NCBI GenBank assembly: GCA_037349105.1
Contig: JAYJMM010000093.1
Location: 2,232,001-2,296,000 of the forward strand
Direction: 5' to 3'
DNA length: 64,000 bases
From: Limnomonas spitsbergensis
Taxonomy: Eukaryota > Chlorophyta > Chlorophyceae > Chlamydomonadales
The translations under genes and the position numbers were made by a program. Positions 54,001 to 62,633 of this stretch are shown here, one piece after another (within the stretch, counting starts at the first letter, position 1; every line of letters starts with the position of its first letter). Below the pieces are notes generated by a model. That model was not told the origin of the DNA, did not search any database, and was given only the letters and a program-made list of their open reading frames with translations.

Positions 54001-57000
54001 AGGTGGCGGCACGCAGTCCAGTGGGGGGCACCAGGGTTCCCTTTTTCGGCTACAAGGCCACCTTCAGCAGGTCGCCCCGCGATCCCCCAAGTCCTGACTG
54101 GAATCAAACCTCGACCGGCCTATGAGAGGTGGCCACAGTAGCATAGCTGGCCACAAACGGGGGCTCTCCGGCCAGAGGCTGGCGTGTAGCAGAGATGTAG
54201 CTGAGACACGAGCTAAGACACACCGGCAGGCACCGAGGGTCCTAGGCCGCTCGTTCTACTCCGTGGAGAAGGCCGCGCTGTACAGACGGCTCAGGGTTAA
54301 GTTTGAGGGTTCAACCAGTGTGACCTGAACCCCAACCCCTTGGATCCAACAGCAGCCCCTCGCACCTTGAGGTCGCCATGCACCAGGTTGTTGGAGTGGA
54401 GGAACTGCGTAGGGGCAGGGGGGTGGGGTGGCAGGGAATGGTATTTACGGTAAGGAAACTTGCTTTCTAGGGGAAGAGGAAACATGTCAGTTAGTAAAAA
54501 GGAAACCTGCTCTCCAGGGCAAGAGATATCACCTTTTTCAAGGAGAGGAAACATGCTTTCTAGGGGAAGAGGAAGCACGTTTTTTAAGGAGAGGAATTAT
54601 GCTTTCCAGAGAGGAGGAAAACACTCTTTCCAGATAAAGGAAACATGTCTTGCAGGGAAGAGGATCATATCTTGTTCAGGGGAAAGGAACAAGTGCCCGG
54701 AGCGGCTCAAAGCCATCCTTCCACAACAAAAAACGCACCCTCTGCAACGCAAACCCCCTCTGCAACGCAAACCCCATGTTTCTTTCTTTAACTTAGTATC
54801 CAATTCGAAATGCTGCCCCGCAGCTGCCGAAGGCCCGATTGGGACTTCACTGGACCGGCCTATAGATGGCGGCCAAGGAAGCAGGGCTTGCCACGAACGT
54901 GGCCTCCGGCCGGAGTGTAGCTGACATGTAGCTGACATGTAGCTGAGTCACGGGAAAAAATTACTGTCGGCGACACAAAGCATTCTCTCTGCAACAATTA
55001 ACCCTCACCTGCAGGGCCGCCGCGACCTCCTTGAGCGTCTGGATCACCGACCACACCTCCCACTCCATGGCAGGACCCCCCTGCTGGCCTCCCAGCCCGC
55101 AATCCCGCCCACTAAACCCTCACACTTAACCCTCACCTTCAGGGCTGCCGCGACCTCCTTGAGCGTCTGGATCACCGACCACACCTCCCACTCCATGGCA
55201 GGACCCCCCTGCTGGCCTCCCAGCCCGCAATCCCGCCCACTAAACCCTCACACTTAACCCTCACCTGCAGGGCCGCCGCGACCTCCTTGAGCGTCTGGAT
55301 CACCGACCACACCTCCCACTCCATGGCGGGACCCCCCTGCTGGCCTCCCAGCCCGCAATCCCACCCACTAAACCCTCACACTAAACCCTCACCTTCAGGG
55401 CCGCCGCGACCTCCTTGAGCGTCTGGATCACTGACCACACTTCCCACTCCATGGCAGGACCCCCCTGCTGGCCGCCTGGCCCGCGCTCGCGCCCCTCCTG
55501 CCCCGGGTCGCATGCCGCACTAACATTCCGCGCCGCGCTAATGCGGCGGCCGCGGCTATTTTCTGACGCGCTGGCCAGGAGCACCCCCCTGGCGGGACGT
55601 TGCAGCAGCAAGGGTTGCGCGTGGCTGCCGCTGCCCTTGGAGCCCCCGTACTCGGACGCGCGCCGCGACGGGCGGTCTGCCCCACTCACGGTGCGCAGTT
55701 TGCAGCCGGAATCGCCACCCCTGGGTGGGTGGTGGAAGGCGCCGGCCCGCATCGCGTGCCACAAGGAGCCCAGCGCACAGTATTCCATAATCAGGTACCA
55801 TTCGTATTGCGTTTGCGCCTGAGGGGGGAATAGGTTTGAGGGTGGTTGGTAGTTGGTTAACGGTAGTTATCAGTTGGTTGGGGTTGGTGCAAGTGCCACA
55901 AGGAGCCTAGCGCACAGTACTCCATGATCAAGTACCATTCATATTGTGTTTGCGCCTGGAGGGGGCGCAGGGGGAATATATTGGTGGTTGGTTGGTGGTT
56001 AGTTCGTGGTTAGTTGGTTGGTGGTTTTCAGCTGGTCAAGGCTGGTGCCACTGCCATAAGGGGCCCAGCACGCAGTACTTCATGATCAGATACGACTCGT
56101 ACTGCTTTTGCGCCTGTTCGGCATAAGACAGCGGAGTAGGTTGGGCAGCGGTGATGAGTTTGTTGGGGCTTGTGCTAGCATCAAAGCGAGCCCAGTGCAC
56201 AGTATTCCATCATCAGGTACCACTCATACTGCTTTTGCGCCTGAGGGGAGCGAGGGGCAGCGGCGCGGGTGAGGGATCAAGTGTTTTTCATTCCTTTGCA
56301 GTCCTTAACGACGCACCTGTCCCTGGTTGCAGGCTGCCCTGAGCTCCGTTGCCGCCGCGCTGCTCAGATTCCGCCGCAAAGAGAGGCACTTGTACGTTTC
56401 AACAATGTTTGGGTGGCCCGACACTAGGGACATGACCAGCGCCTCAAACTGCAAGCACAATGTGTGAGGGGCAGAAAAAGTGCGTGAGGGACGGAAAGAG
56501 TGTTCTGGGCCTGGCTGCTCATAATGAGCTTAAGGCGCTTCTTCCATTCTGCGATGTTGGGGTGGTCTGCTACTAGGGACGCGACTAGAGCCTCAAACTG
56601 CAACTAGAGCCTCAAACTGAGGGGACATACTTTTTCACACTAGTCTAAACGGGCATGCCTGAAAAAAGTGTGTACGATTAAGGGCCTCCAGTGTGGATGT
56701 CAAAGTGCGTGTGAAGGTCCCATGAAAGCCTGCCAAAATGTGTGTTTGGGCCCCAACCGTTCCAGCCAACGTCCTGCCAAACTGTGCCACCAGCGTTCAT
56801 AACAAACTGCACACGTCAAAGTGCTTGTTAGGGCCTCAAGCTTTCCTGTCAAAGTCCGGTCATTGTGCGTAAAGGTCTCCTGCGTGCTGCCCAACCCGCA
56901 AACACCACTGCGCAACTGACGCTAGCTGCAGCAACAAGGGCGGCTCTGTGAGCATCCTTCACATGCCGTCCTGGGCCGATAGCGGTCTTTGCGATTGCTG

Positions 57001-60000
57001 AACTTAGCTGAGCTCAGTCACCGTAACTGAAGGCAGATTCAGCCACATTTACCAGTCGGTGACAGTAAATACTCACACAATTTCTAAATTGCAGCGCAGA
57101 TGCACAGCACTGGTCACTGGGCTGGCGCAAATAAAGCCAAATTGGACACACTGCTTCACACATGGTCGAGGTGGCCCGGCGCCAAGGACGTGACCAGGAC
57201 CTTACCTTTCCATCGATCATGCATTCATGCCCCCGCACCCCTTCCCGGCACGAATTGAAAATATAGTTGCACCTACCTTCTCCACACCCTCTTGAACCAG
57301 TATTTCTTGCAACTTTCAATCTTAGTCTCGACCTCTGTCATGGCGACTCTGGACCGTACGGCCCTGAAAAGCCTGGTTGGAACCATGTTTCACGTCATAG
57401 ATCAGCCAGAGAGCCACGCGAGTGATACAGGCTTCTGAAATCCCATACTAACATCATTTGGGAACATACCGGTATCCTGTATTATAAGCCGGGGGGTGGG
57501 TCCAACCCCCTAGGTGACAGGGGCCTTATTGCAACTACCTTCTCCACACCCTCTTGCACCAGTGTTTTCTTTTTTCTACCAGGAGTCCAACTTGAGAGGG
57601 CCGCTCCACAGCGGCCAGAGGCCCGATTAGGACCAAACCTGGACCGGCCTACGACTTGCGGCCAAATCAGCAAGGCTGGCCACAAAAGGGGCCTCCGACC
57701 AGCGGCCAGAGTGTAGCTGACATGTGGCCGAGTCATGAACAAAGAAAGACTGTCTTGCACGTCCTTCTATCAGGCCTTAACCCCTCACCCCTACCAATCT
57801 ATGTAGTGGCTGCCCCTGCCTGCACCATGCCCTCTTGCACCTCCTTCTCACAGGCCTTAAACCCTAAAACCTTAACCCTTTTACCTAAAAAAAACTAACC
57901 CCACCAATCTATATAGTGGCTGCCCCTACCTGCACCATGCCCTCTTGCGCCTCCTTCTCCTCCGCCACCTTGTTGCCCCCTGGGCCTCCAAGCATGCCAC
58001 GCACGGCTTTAACCGCAGCTGGCTTGCCCTTGTACTCTGCTATGAACACGCGGCCGTACCCTGTAGGGGGCATAATGGAGAGGTCACTTGGGGTTTAATT
58101 TTCGGTTTTAAGGATTATTAGGGTTTCTTGATCAGGGTCATTGGGGTGTATGTTCAGGACTATTGGGGTTTCATGTTCAGGGTCATTGGGGTTTAATGTT
58201 CAGGGTTTTATGTCCATGATTTTTTAGGTTTTATGTTCAGGGTCATCGGGGTCCATCAAGGCCCCCATGCGTTCTACTAGAAGCTACGAAGAAACGCAGC
58301 CGTAAAGCCTGAACCTGGTCCGGGCGTCTAGACTGATCCAGAGGGGTCCCTACAGCTACAGGTGCTTCAGCTACACTTCAGCGACACCTCTGTTACACTT
58401 CAGCTACACTTCAGCTACAAATTGGCTTACGGTCAGCAGGGCTCCATACACAGCAGCTAGGGCCTAGGCTAGCCGGCTAGGGCTGCCTGCTGTAGGCCGA
58501 TCGTCGTTCGGTCCACATCTGCTCTCTCTCTTGGATGCTGATGGCTCTTTCAGCGCCAAGCATACCTCAGCCAGGTATGAATGTACGCCATGTTCTGCGC
58601 TATGGGGTTCATTTCCACGCCACTGTCTTGTGGTAGTGTTTTAGTTGCTTGCCCAGGGGGGTCACTGGTTTTCGATCCCTGTCCTAGCGTATCAAGTGCC
58701 TGAACCAGTTTATGGGCTTAAGTCCCATGCATCAACTGTGATAGTGTGATGCTCTGCTGGACTGTAAAATGTTCACACAACTTCACTATCACACACACCC
58801 TCTCCTATCACAGCCAAGTATGGACGCATGGTCACTCAACCTCCTCCTCCGATATCACAGCCAGGTATGGTCACCGACCCTCCTCCCCTTTCACCTTTTG
58901 GTATGATCGGCCACTCTCCTCCCTAACAGCCTGGATATAGGCATGCGGGTGGGTATTAAACAGGACGCACAGGACAGCAGTGACTCACCCCCTCTACTAC
59001 CGTAGTCACAAACGTGTTTCGTTGTTTTCAAAGTTCGTTGTTGCTTAAAAAGTCGCTGTTTTGGCGATTTTTTTAATTTGTTGCTCCCTCACATGAAAAT
59101 TCCAGTCAGATACATTTTCACAATTGATTTCGTTGCTCCCTGAACAAAGATCAAAACAACGAAATACGTCCGTGACTAAGGTACCTCACACCGGAAGCAT
59201 ATGGCTCTTCCATGAAACGCACAGCATACAACAGTGAGTAGGTGTGGTCACTCACCCCCCTCTCCTATTTCATCCTGGATACGGATCGCTTCGCCTGTGT
59301 CGTCGTCCAGCAGGATCACCCCCGAGACGGACTTTTTCAGGCTGCAATTGCTAATGGCCGACAACTGACGCCTGGTCTGCGACGACAGCCGCCCTGTCTT
59401 ATCCACCAGCTGACACAGCGTCACGCACTCCTCCACGCATGCATCCTCCTCCTGCTGCGGCTCACGGCTCGCTTGCGAGCAGGTCTTGTTAGCCAGGTCG
59501 AGCATGGGCGGCCTCGGTAGGCTCCGCGGGCGGCTGGGGCCGCCGGTGGAGGTGCAGGCAGTAGAATAGCTGCAGCTGGCAGCACCAGTGGTGGCTGCGG
59601 CGGTGGCAACGCCCCTTGCGGCCTGAGGCTTAGCCTGCGCTCCGCTTGAACCGTTCAGGCGGGCTGGCTGGCTGGAGTCGGCTGAGCAGGAGGAGTTGAC
59701 AGACCTCCTGGCCTCGATGGTGGTGCTGGCCATGAGTAAGGCCTCGAAGAAACTGTCCTTGAACATTGAGGTACCGCATGTGGCTGCGAAGGAGCGTGCG
59801 GCCGCGTGGTCGTTTGATGCTGCTGGTGCTTCTGCTGCTGCACCCTCGACTGCACAGAGGTTGCTGTGTGTCATGCTGGACCAGATAACCGAGACGCCCG
59901 CGCGTTCAACTTCTGCATCTTCGGCGGTATGGTCGTTCAAAATGAAGAAGTGATCGTCCGGTATAGAGCGCATGGGTCGCTGAGGCTCGCTGTGTCGAGC

Positions 60001-60210
60001 GTTAGTCGATGTCGTTGCTGTTGTTGCTGCTGCTGTCTGGTTGTCATGGAATATTACTCGCAGGGACGATCCTGCTGGACGGAACTGACGCTCTGCTGTC
60101 GCAATCGGTGGGGCTCCTGCACGCTTGCCAGCCTTCCGCCCAGCGTGATTCGAGGCACAATTGACTACGCTACTGGCCTCGTTGGCAAGGTCGGAATGGA
60201 GGCAGCCCAT
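48083..60210 (-). CDS. TKL-type protein kinase, 11 exons, 873 residues
   Basis: Exons (minus strand): 60210-59256, 58060-57930, 56448-56317, 55818-55393, 54404-54366, 53721-53658, 52827-52752, 51903-51881, 51238-51159, 49548-49469 and 48698-48083 (stop). All borders are AG/GT and all phases agree. Residues 1-310 are a low-complexity Ala/Ser-rich N-terminus. Then come the Gly loop GEGGYGRV (about 316-323), Lys336 in PAAVK, 'HPNIVETY', hinge 'LIMEYCALGSLWHAM', catalytic loop HGDLKAANVLL (Asp559), DFG (583-585), PPE (609-611), 'DIYSFGVLMWEL' and 'CWSEYPTDRPSLEALL'. A 170-residue Ser/Pro-rich tail follows. A Ser/Thr kinase of the plant/algal RAF-MLK-like group is most likely. HGD instead of HRD makes it a non-RD kinase. 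About 95 extra residues sit between hinge and helix E. The frame stays open upstream to 60291, so a further 5' exon is possible. No transmembrane segment seen. Confidence 0.9.
48775..48840 (-). repeat. Acceptor-side copy of kinase exon 11
   Basis: The minus strand reads 'DEQCWSEYPTDIPF', repeating the exon 11 start 'AEQCWSEYPTDRPS', about 125 bp upstream of the real exon in transcription order. It lacks the rest of the tail. Confidence 0.85.
48880..49468 (-). other. Kinase intron 10 with donor-proximal repeat
   Basis: 'ctacaacgctgcctgatctc' and 'ctacaacgctgcttgatctc' (49415, 49441) duplicate sequence next to the exon 10 donor. 'ggctggggctggggttgg'-type repeats occur at about 48905-49020. No gene recognised inside. 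Confidence 0.6.
49733..50299. other. Kinase intron 9, no gene seen
   Basis: No coding sequence or repeat recognised. The stretch is somewhat AT-rich. Confidence 0.4.
50300..50653 (+). pseudogene. hAT transposase C-terminal fragment
   Basis: The + frame ending at TAG 50651-50653 reads 'LAQLIFVMVPGSVEEEQMFS' then 'AMKYIKNPKRNSLQQKHL', the layout of the hAT C-terminal dimerisation region (V-G-S-x-E-R-x-FS, then I-K-x-x-x-R-N-x-L). An upstream CxC-x2-C cluster ('YMCQCKFC') is seen. Only the C-terminal part remains, antisense within kinase intron 9. It could be a relic of the enzyme that mobilised the local hAT MITEs; this is inference. Confidence 0.65.
50940..51158 (-). repeat. Donor-side copies of kinase exon 9
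   Basis: Text like 'taccaggtattcagggt' repeats at least five times on the minus strand after the real donor (51159). The last, near 50975-51000, keeps 'agagaacgcgtctatcagg', matching the exon end 'gggagcatgtgtaccagg'. 'accctgaa' telomere-like words intervene. Confidence 0.8.
51640..51880 (-). repeat. Triplicated donor-proximal intron block of kinase exon 8 with telomere-like words
   Basis: 'agagcgttcccagttccaca' or a variant occurs at about 51703, 51788 and 51853 next to the 23-nt exon 8. 'aaccctgaacc' and 'gggtttagggtcaaggac' accompany it. Confidence 0.75.
52380..52745 (-). repeat. G-run and two decayed copies of kinase exon 7
   Basis: Exon 7 (activation segment) is copied at about 52455-52545 (reads 'VQAFGACGTVTHQ' with DVG for DFG) and 52595-52690 (reads 'VQAFAA', stop, 'GTVTHQ'). 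Both keep 'accagt-gagttctgcc' near the donor. A G-rich run (52388-52432) follows. The intact copy at 52752-52827 is modelled. Confidence 0.88.
52860..53657 (-). other. Kinase intron 6 with short repeats
   Basis: A (GT)n stretch lies at about 52877-52895, 'tatatgtacaca'-like words at 53000-53120 and a 'caacagcatctgggcat'/'caacagcatttagacat' pair near 53395-53445. No gene recognised. Confidence 0.5.
53725..54025 (-). repeat. About ten short acceptor-side copies of kinase exon 6
   Basis: Units of about 30 bp containing 'gggatgcggcagtacgca' or variants repeat from 53740 to 54000. On the minus strand they read 'tgtactgctgc-tcc', resembling the exon 6 start 'aatgtactgctggctgc'. The units are short and degenerate, so origin from the exon edge is likely but not certain. 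Confidence 0.6.
54026..54365 (-). other. Kinase intron 5, no gene seen
   Basis: 'ccggccagaggctggcgtgt' (54165) resembles text at 54905 and 57705, with 'gaccggccta' near each, suggesting a small dispersed repeat ('gaccggcctatagatggcgg' at 54854). No gene recognised. Confidence 0.5.
54440..54720 (-). repeat. Short-unit repeat in kinase intron 4
   Basis: Words like 'aggggaagaggaaacatg' and 'ttctaggggaagaggaa' repeat about eight times with 25-30 bp spacing at 54470-54690. The + strand frames here are low complexity. Confidence 0.65.
55005..55392 (-). repeat. Three tandem donor-side copies of kinase exon 4
   Basis: A unit of about 127 bp containing 'gcgacctccttgagcgtctg', 'gatcaccgaccacacctccc' and 'actccatggcagg' repeats at about 55018, 55146 and 55274 beyond the real edge at 55403. 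On the minus strand each reads EVWSVIQTLKEVAAAL plus a GTGAGG donor. All copies are nearly identical and in frame, so any of the four could serve as the donor. Confidence 0.92.
55860..56250 (-). repeat. Three tandem acceptor-side copies of kinase exon 4
   Basis: The exon start (AQTQYEWYLIMEYCALGSLW on the minus strand) recurs at about 55885-55955, 56045-56115 and 56175-56240 with acceptor 'caggcgcaaa'. Copy 2 reads 'YESYLIMKYCVLGPLW' and copy 3 ends early. The copy at 55818 continues into the long exon. Confidence 0.92.
56525..56605 (-). repeat. Acceptor-side copies of kinase exon 3
   Basis: 'tttgaggctctag' occurs twice (56586-56622 region). The main copy reads 'FEALVASLVADHPNIAEW', matching real exon 3 'FEALVMSLVSGHPNIVET'. 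It lacks the rest of the exon. Confidence 0.88.
56640..56985 (-). other. Kinase intron 2 stretch, no gene seen
   Basis: Weak repeats of 'aaagtgcgtgt' or 'aaagtgcttgt' and 'ctgccaaa' occur at 56695-56830. No coding sequence recognised. Confidence 0.4.
56990..57112. mobile_element. MITE, copy M3 (partial)
   Basis: 'agctcagtcaccgtaactga', 'cagccacatttaccagt' and the end 'gatgcacagcactg' match the 3' two-thirds of M1. The left end has been lost or diverged. Confidence 0.65.
57265..57860 (-). repeat. Three donor-side copies of kinase exon 2
   Basis: The exon 2 end ('caagagggcatggtgcag|gtag' on the minus strand) recurs at about 57803-57850 (nearly exact), 57535-57575 and 57272-57305 (both 'caagagggtgtggagaag|gta'). 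The last looked at first like an extra exon, but no matching acceptor and phase support it. Confidence 0.8.
58085..58270 (-). repeat. 'gttcagggtcattggggttt' repeats next to kinase exon 2
   Basis: A unit of about 30 bp repeats some six times on the acceptor side of exon 2. The words resemble a degenerate TTTAGGG array. Confidence 0.7.
58271..59255 (-). other. Kinase intron 1, no gene seen
   Basis: 'acttcagctacac' repeats at 58370-58415, and 'tcctatcacagccaagtatgg'-like text repeats at 58803 and 58850. No coding sequence recognised. Confidence 0.5.
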
Positions 60211-60291
60211 GTAAGATTTGTCTGGTGAGCAGGAGGCGGTCAATCGAAAGTGACCTGCTTGAGTACCGTCAGCCCAAATGCGTTTGTCAGC

Positions 60292-61045
60292 TCAGTCCAC
60301 GTCACACAGCAGCTGGTGCATCCATGCAGTTCCCTACAAATTTATTTAATTGCAAAGCCCGCAGAGGCTGCTTTTAGGAGGCAGGTCGGTGCAAGCTACC
60401 AGCATGAGTAATTAAATTGCTTCAGGACACAACATCGGGGTGCATTTTTCAAATTAAAAATATCATGACGCTGTCGCTGCGGTGACACTTCAAATCATGA
60501 AAATTTTCAGATGGCTGTCATGCCTGCGCCTGCCACCACAGAGAATTTAGCACCAGGGTGGGTGAGGGTGGGTGGGAAGGAAGCTGCTGCGGGAAGATCG
60601 GTGGGAAGATCTCTCAGAGATCAACGCTGACAGCCGAACCCCGCCGCCGAACCGCCCTCATTTCACTGTCAGTGTTAACAAGAACTTGCCGCCCTCGTAG
60701 TTTCAGCGAAGCCTTGCGCTTTGTTCGAATCAGCTTGCATGATGCATAGACACATGCATCAACAACTTGTGGCCTTCCTCTCCACTAGCTGACGTCTTCC
60801 ATATTTTGAACTGCAGGTTATTTTTAATGAGACCGACATCATTGCCAAGTGGCTGCTGGGCAGAACCCAATGAGCAGGTGGGGGCCGTATCTTGAAACGG
60901 TGGCCCATGCAGCAGGCAACCACAGCCGTGATGTGTCAGACTTGTACCTTCAGCACTCCCAAACCAAAGAGTGTGGAGATCGGGTTCGAGACTCGCAATC
61001 AGGCTTCCTTTCCTTTACCATCTTCCCTTTCCCCTAGAAGACCAT
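60292..61045. other. Unassigned stretch upstream of the kinase gene
   Basis: It should hold the kinase promoter or 5' exon(s), but no TATA box or clear exon was recognised. Confidence 0.4.
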
Positions 61046-61295
61046 TGGCCGCCCATGCATCGGATCATTTTGCGTAGGGCCCAGTGGTGTTTAGAACATC
61101 GCATACCCGCTGGGCCCTGCTGATCGCTCGGCCACGTGGGGCTGGTAGGAAATGACTAGGCTCAATTCCAGGTACCATGCACAGCCTGGGCCATGGTGCA
61201 ACTATGCCATCCTCTTATGTGAGGGGGCAGGAACATGGAACCCGGCGTTCTAGGCGGGGGGATAGACAAGGGCCCAGGGGTGTAACGTCAGTAGT
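61046..61295 (-). mobile_element. SINE copy S3 beside LINE-tail fragments
   Basis: The SINE body (61089-61262, minus) has 'gctgggccctgctgatcgct' and 'accatgcacagcctgggcca' but lacks the tRNA-like head. 'gtagggcccagtggtg' (61074, +) and 'gggcccaggggtgtaacgtc' (61268, +) on either side are LINE-tail pieces. Confidence 0.65.
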
Positions 61296-61507
61296 GTAAC
61301 GTCATGTCACAGTATATTACAGTATACGTGACAGAACCGTTTAGACCGCAGTTAGCGTCATCGGTGACTCCGCAGCTTCTCTGCGGAGTCTCCGGATTTG
61401 AGCTGAGACCTAGAAACCCGCTTACGCAGGATTAGTTTGACAGGTTCTACCGTACTCTGAACTGGGCCTGCCGGGTCCCTGTATCCCGGCAATTGCCTTG
61501 GCTACTT

Positions 61508-61958
61508 ACTTCGTCCCTTTCTAAAGGACAGACCTCTATTTGTAACAAGCACCGGCAGTCTTTGAGACCAGCAGCTTCCATATAAGTCAGTACCTTAACT
61601 CGAGTCAAGCCTAGCTCAGCCACCGCTGATCTAGCTGGAGACAAGTACCCCAGTAAGAGAAACGAGACTCTGCAGAAGAAGAAGTACGCAGCCTCGTCCC
61701 GTCCGTCTCTCCGCGTGTTACGCGGTAAGTGTCCTTAACATAGCCCTGCTGGATCGCGACCAGACGGCCAGAAGGCCTATGCCCCCAAAGTCTGTTGCTA
61801 TATATACACAATATCCACCTAGCTGCTTAACTCGAAGAGCACTCGCAGCCAGTGAGTAGTCACTGAGCCTGCCCGTAGGCGTCCGTCACTGCAGTGAGGA
61901 AAGAAGTCCGCCACGGACCTGAAGCGCACCTCGCGTGTCCTTTAGAAAGGGACGAAGT
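61508..61958. repeat. 23-bp perfect inverted repeat enclosing about 405 bp
   Basis: 'acttcgtccctttctaaagg' plus 'aca' (61508-61530) is the exact reverse complement of 61936-61958. Upstream, 'tgtcac' and 'gtgaca' bracket 61306-61334. The pair could be ends of a small element or arms of a stem. Nothing coding was seen between. Confidence 0.75.
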
Positions 61959-62287
61959 GGATCTAGCCTGATCAGCCTGATTTGCCAATTCCTGCTAAAG
62001 GTGCTTGTGCAGCGAGATTGGAATTTTGTTTGTATGCAAACAACCTTGGACAGCATATGAATTGCACTTTGCTGTGGTAATCTCCATAGAGAGTGCCAAG
62101 TTAAGCCCTGAGAATCACTAAGAGTGGCAACTTAGTGTTGAGTCCAGGAGAGGCTTGAGGATCTGGCTGCGGATTTATACACCCAGCAGATAATTCCTGT
62201 ATGACTGCAGATTGAGATCAGGTGGATCCAATCATTCATCATTGACAGAAGTAAACTTGTTGACAGATCATCCAAGGTTAAAATTTT

Positions 62288-62527
62288 GTGGTGTACCAAA
62301 GGATCCCCGCAGGTGTCAGAGAGGAACTGACACAACGCAAGATCCGCCAGGAGGCAGACATCCGCAGGGGACGTGCGCCAGCTAGAGGCAGCCCAGCCAG
62401 CAAAGGTGGGAAGGGGCTAAAAAAGGGCGAAGGAGGATTCCGCCAGATACAAATATTAGTGAGCATAAAAGCAGAGGGCAAGGCCTATCGCGCAAAATTG
62501 CTGTACCTGCCGTCCAGCCTTGACTAG
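62288..62527 (+). CDS. Possible small basic protein or 5' exon
   Basis: 79 codons, opening with a GTG-type start in context, contain 'REELTQRKIRQEADIRRGRA' and 'KAEGKAYRAKLLYLP' and end at TAG. Charged and helix-like, but no family recognised. It precedes the long open frame at 62634 by about 100 bp and could be part of the same element or transcript. Confidence 0.3.
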   Translation: MVYQRIPAGVREELTQRKIRQEADIRRGRAPARGSPASKGGKGLKKGEGGFRQIQILVSIKAEGKAYRAKLLYLPSSLD

Positions 62528-62633
62528 CAGATCCTCACCAGGTTGCAGTAAGGATAAGGAGCAGAAGCCTAAACGTTAGCAGGTTTTGTAGGGGGTGTCG
62601 CCAGCACGCCTGCAGAACAGTGCGGTTCGTAAA

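Noticed and set aside
57272..57305. An extra kinase exon reading ILVQEGVEK before a GTAGGT donor
   Set aside because: It aligns to the end of exon 2 and to two other copies, and exon 2 joins exon 3 in phase without it.
59696..60228. + strand frames opposite kinase exon 1
   Set aside because: They are antisense to an exon that connects in phase to the glycine loop.
60211..60243. A kinase start at 60243
   Set aside because: The codon there is TTG. The first ATG in frame is at 60210, and an upstream exon remains possible.
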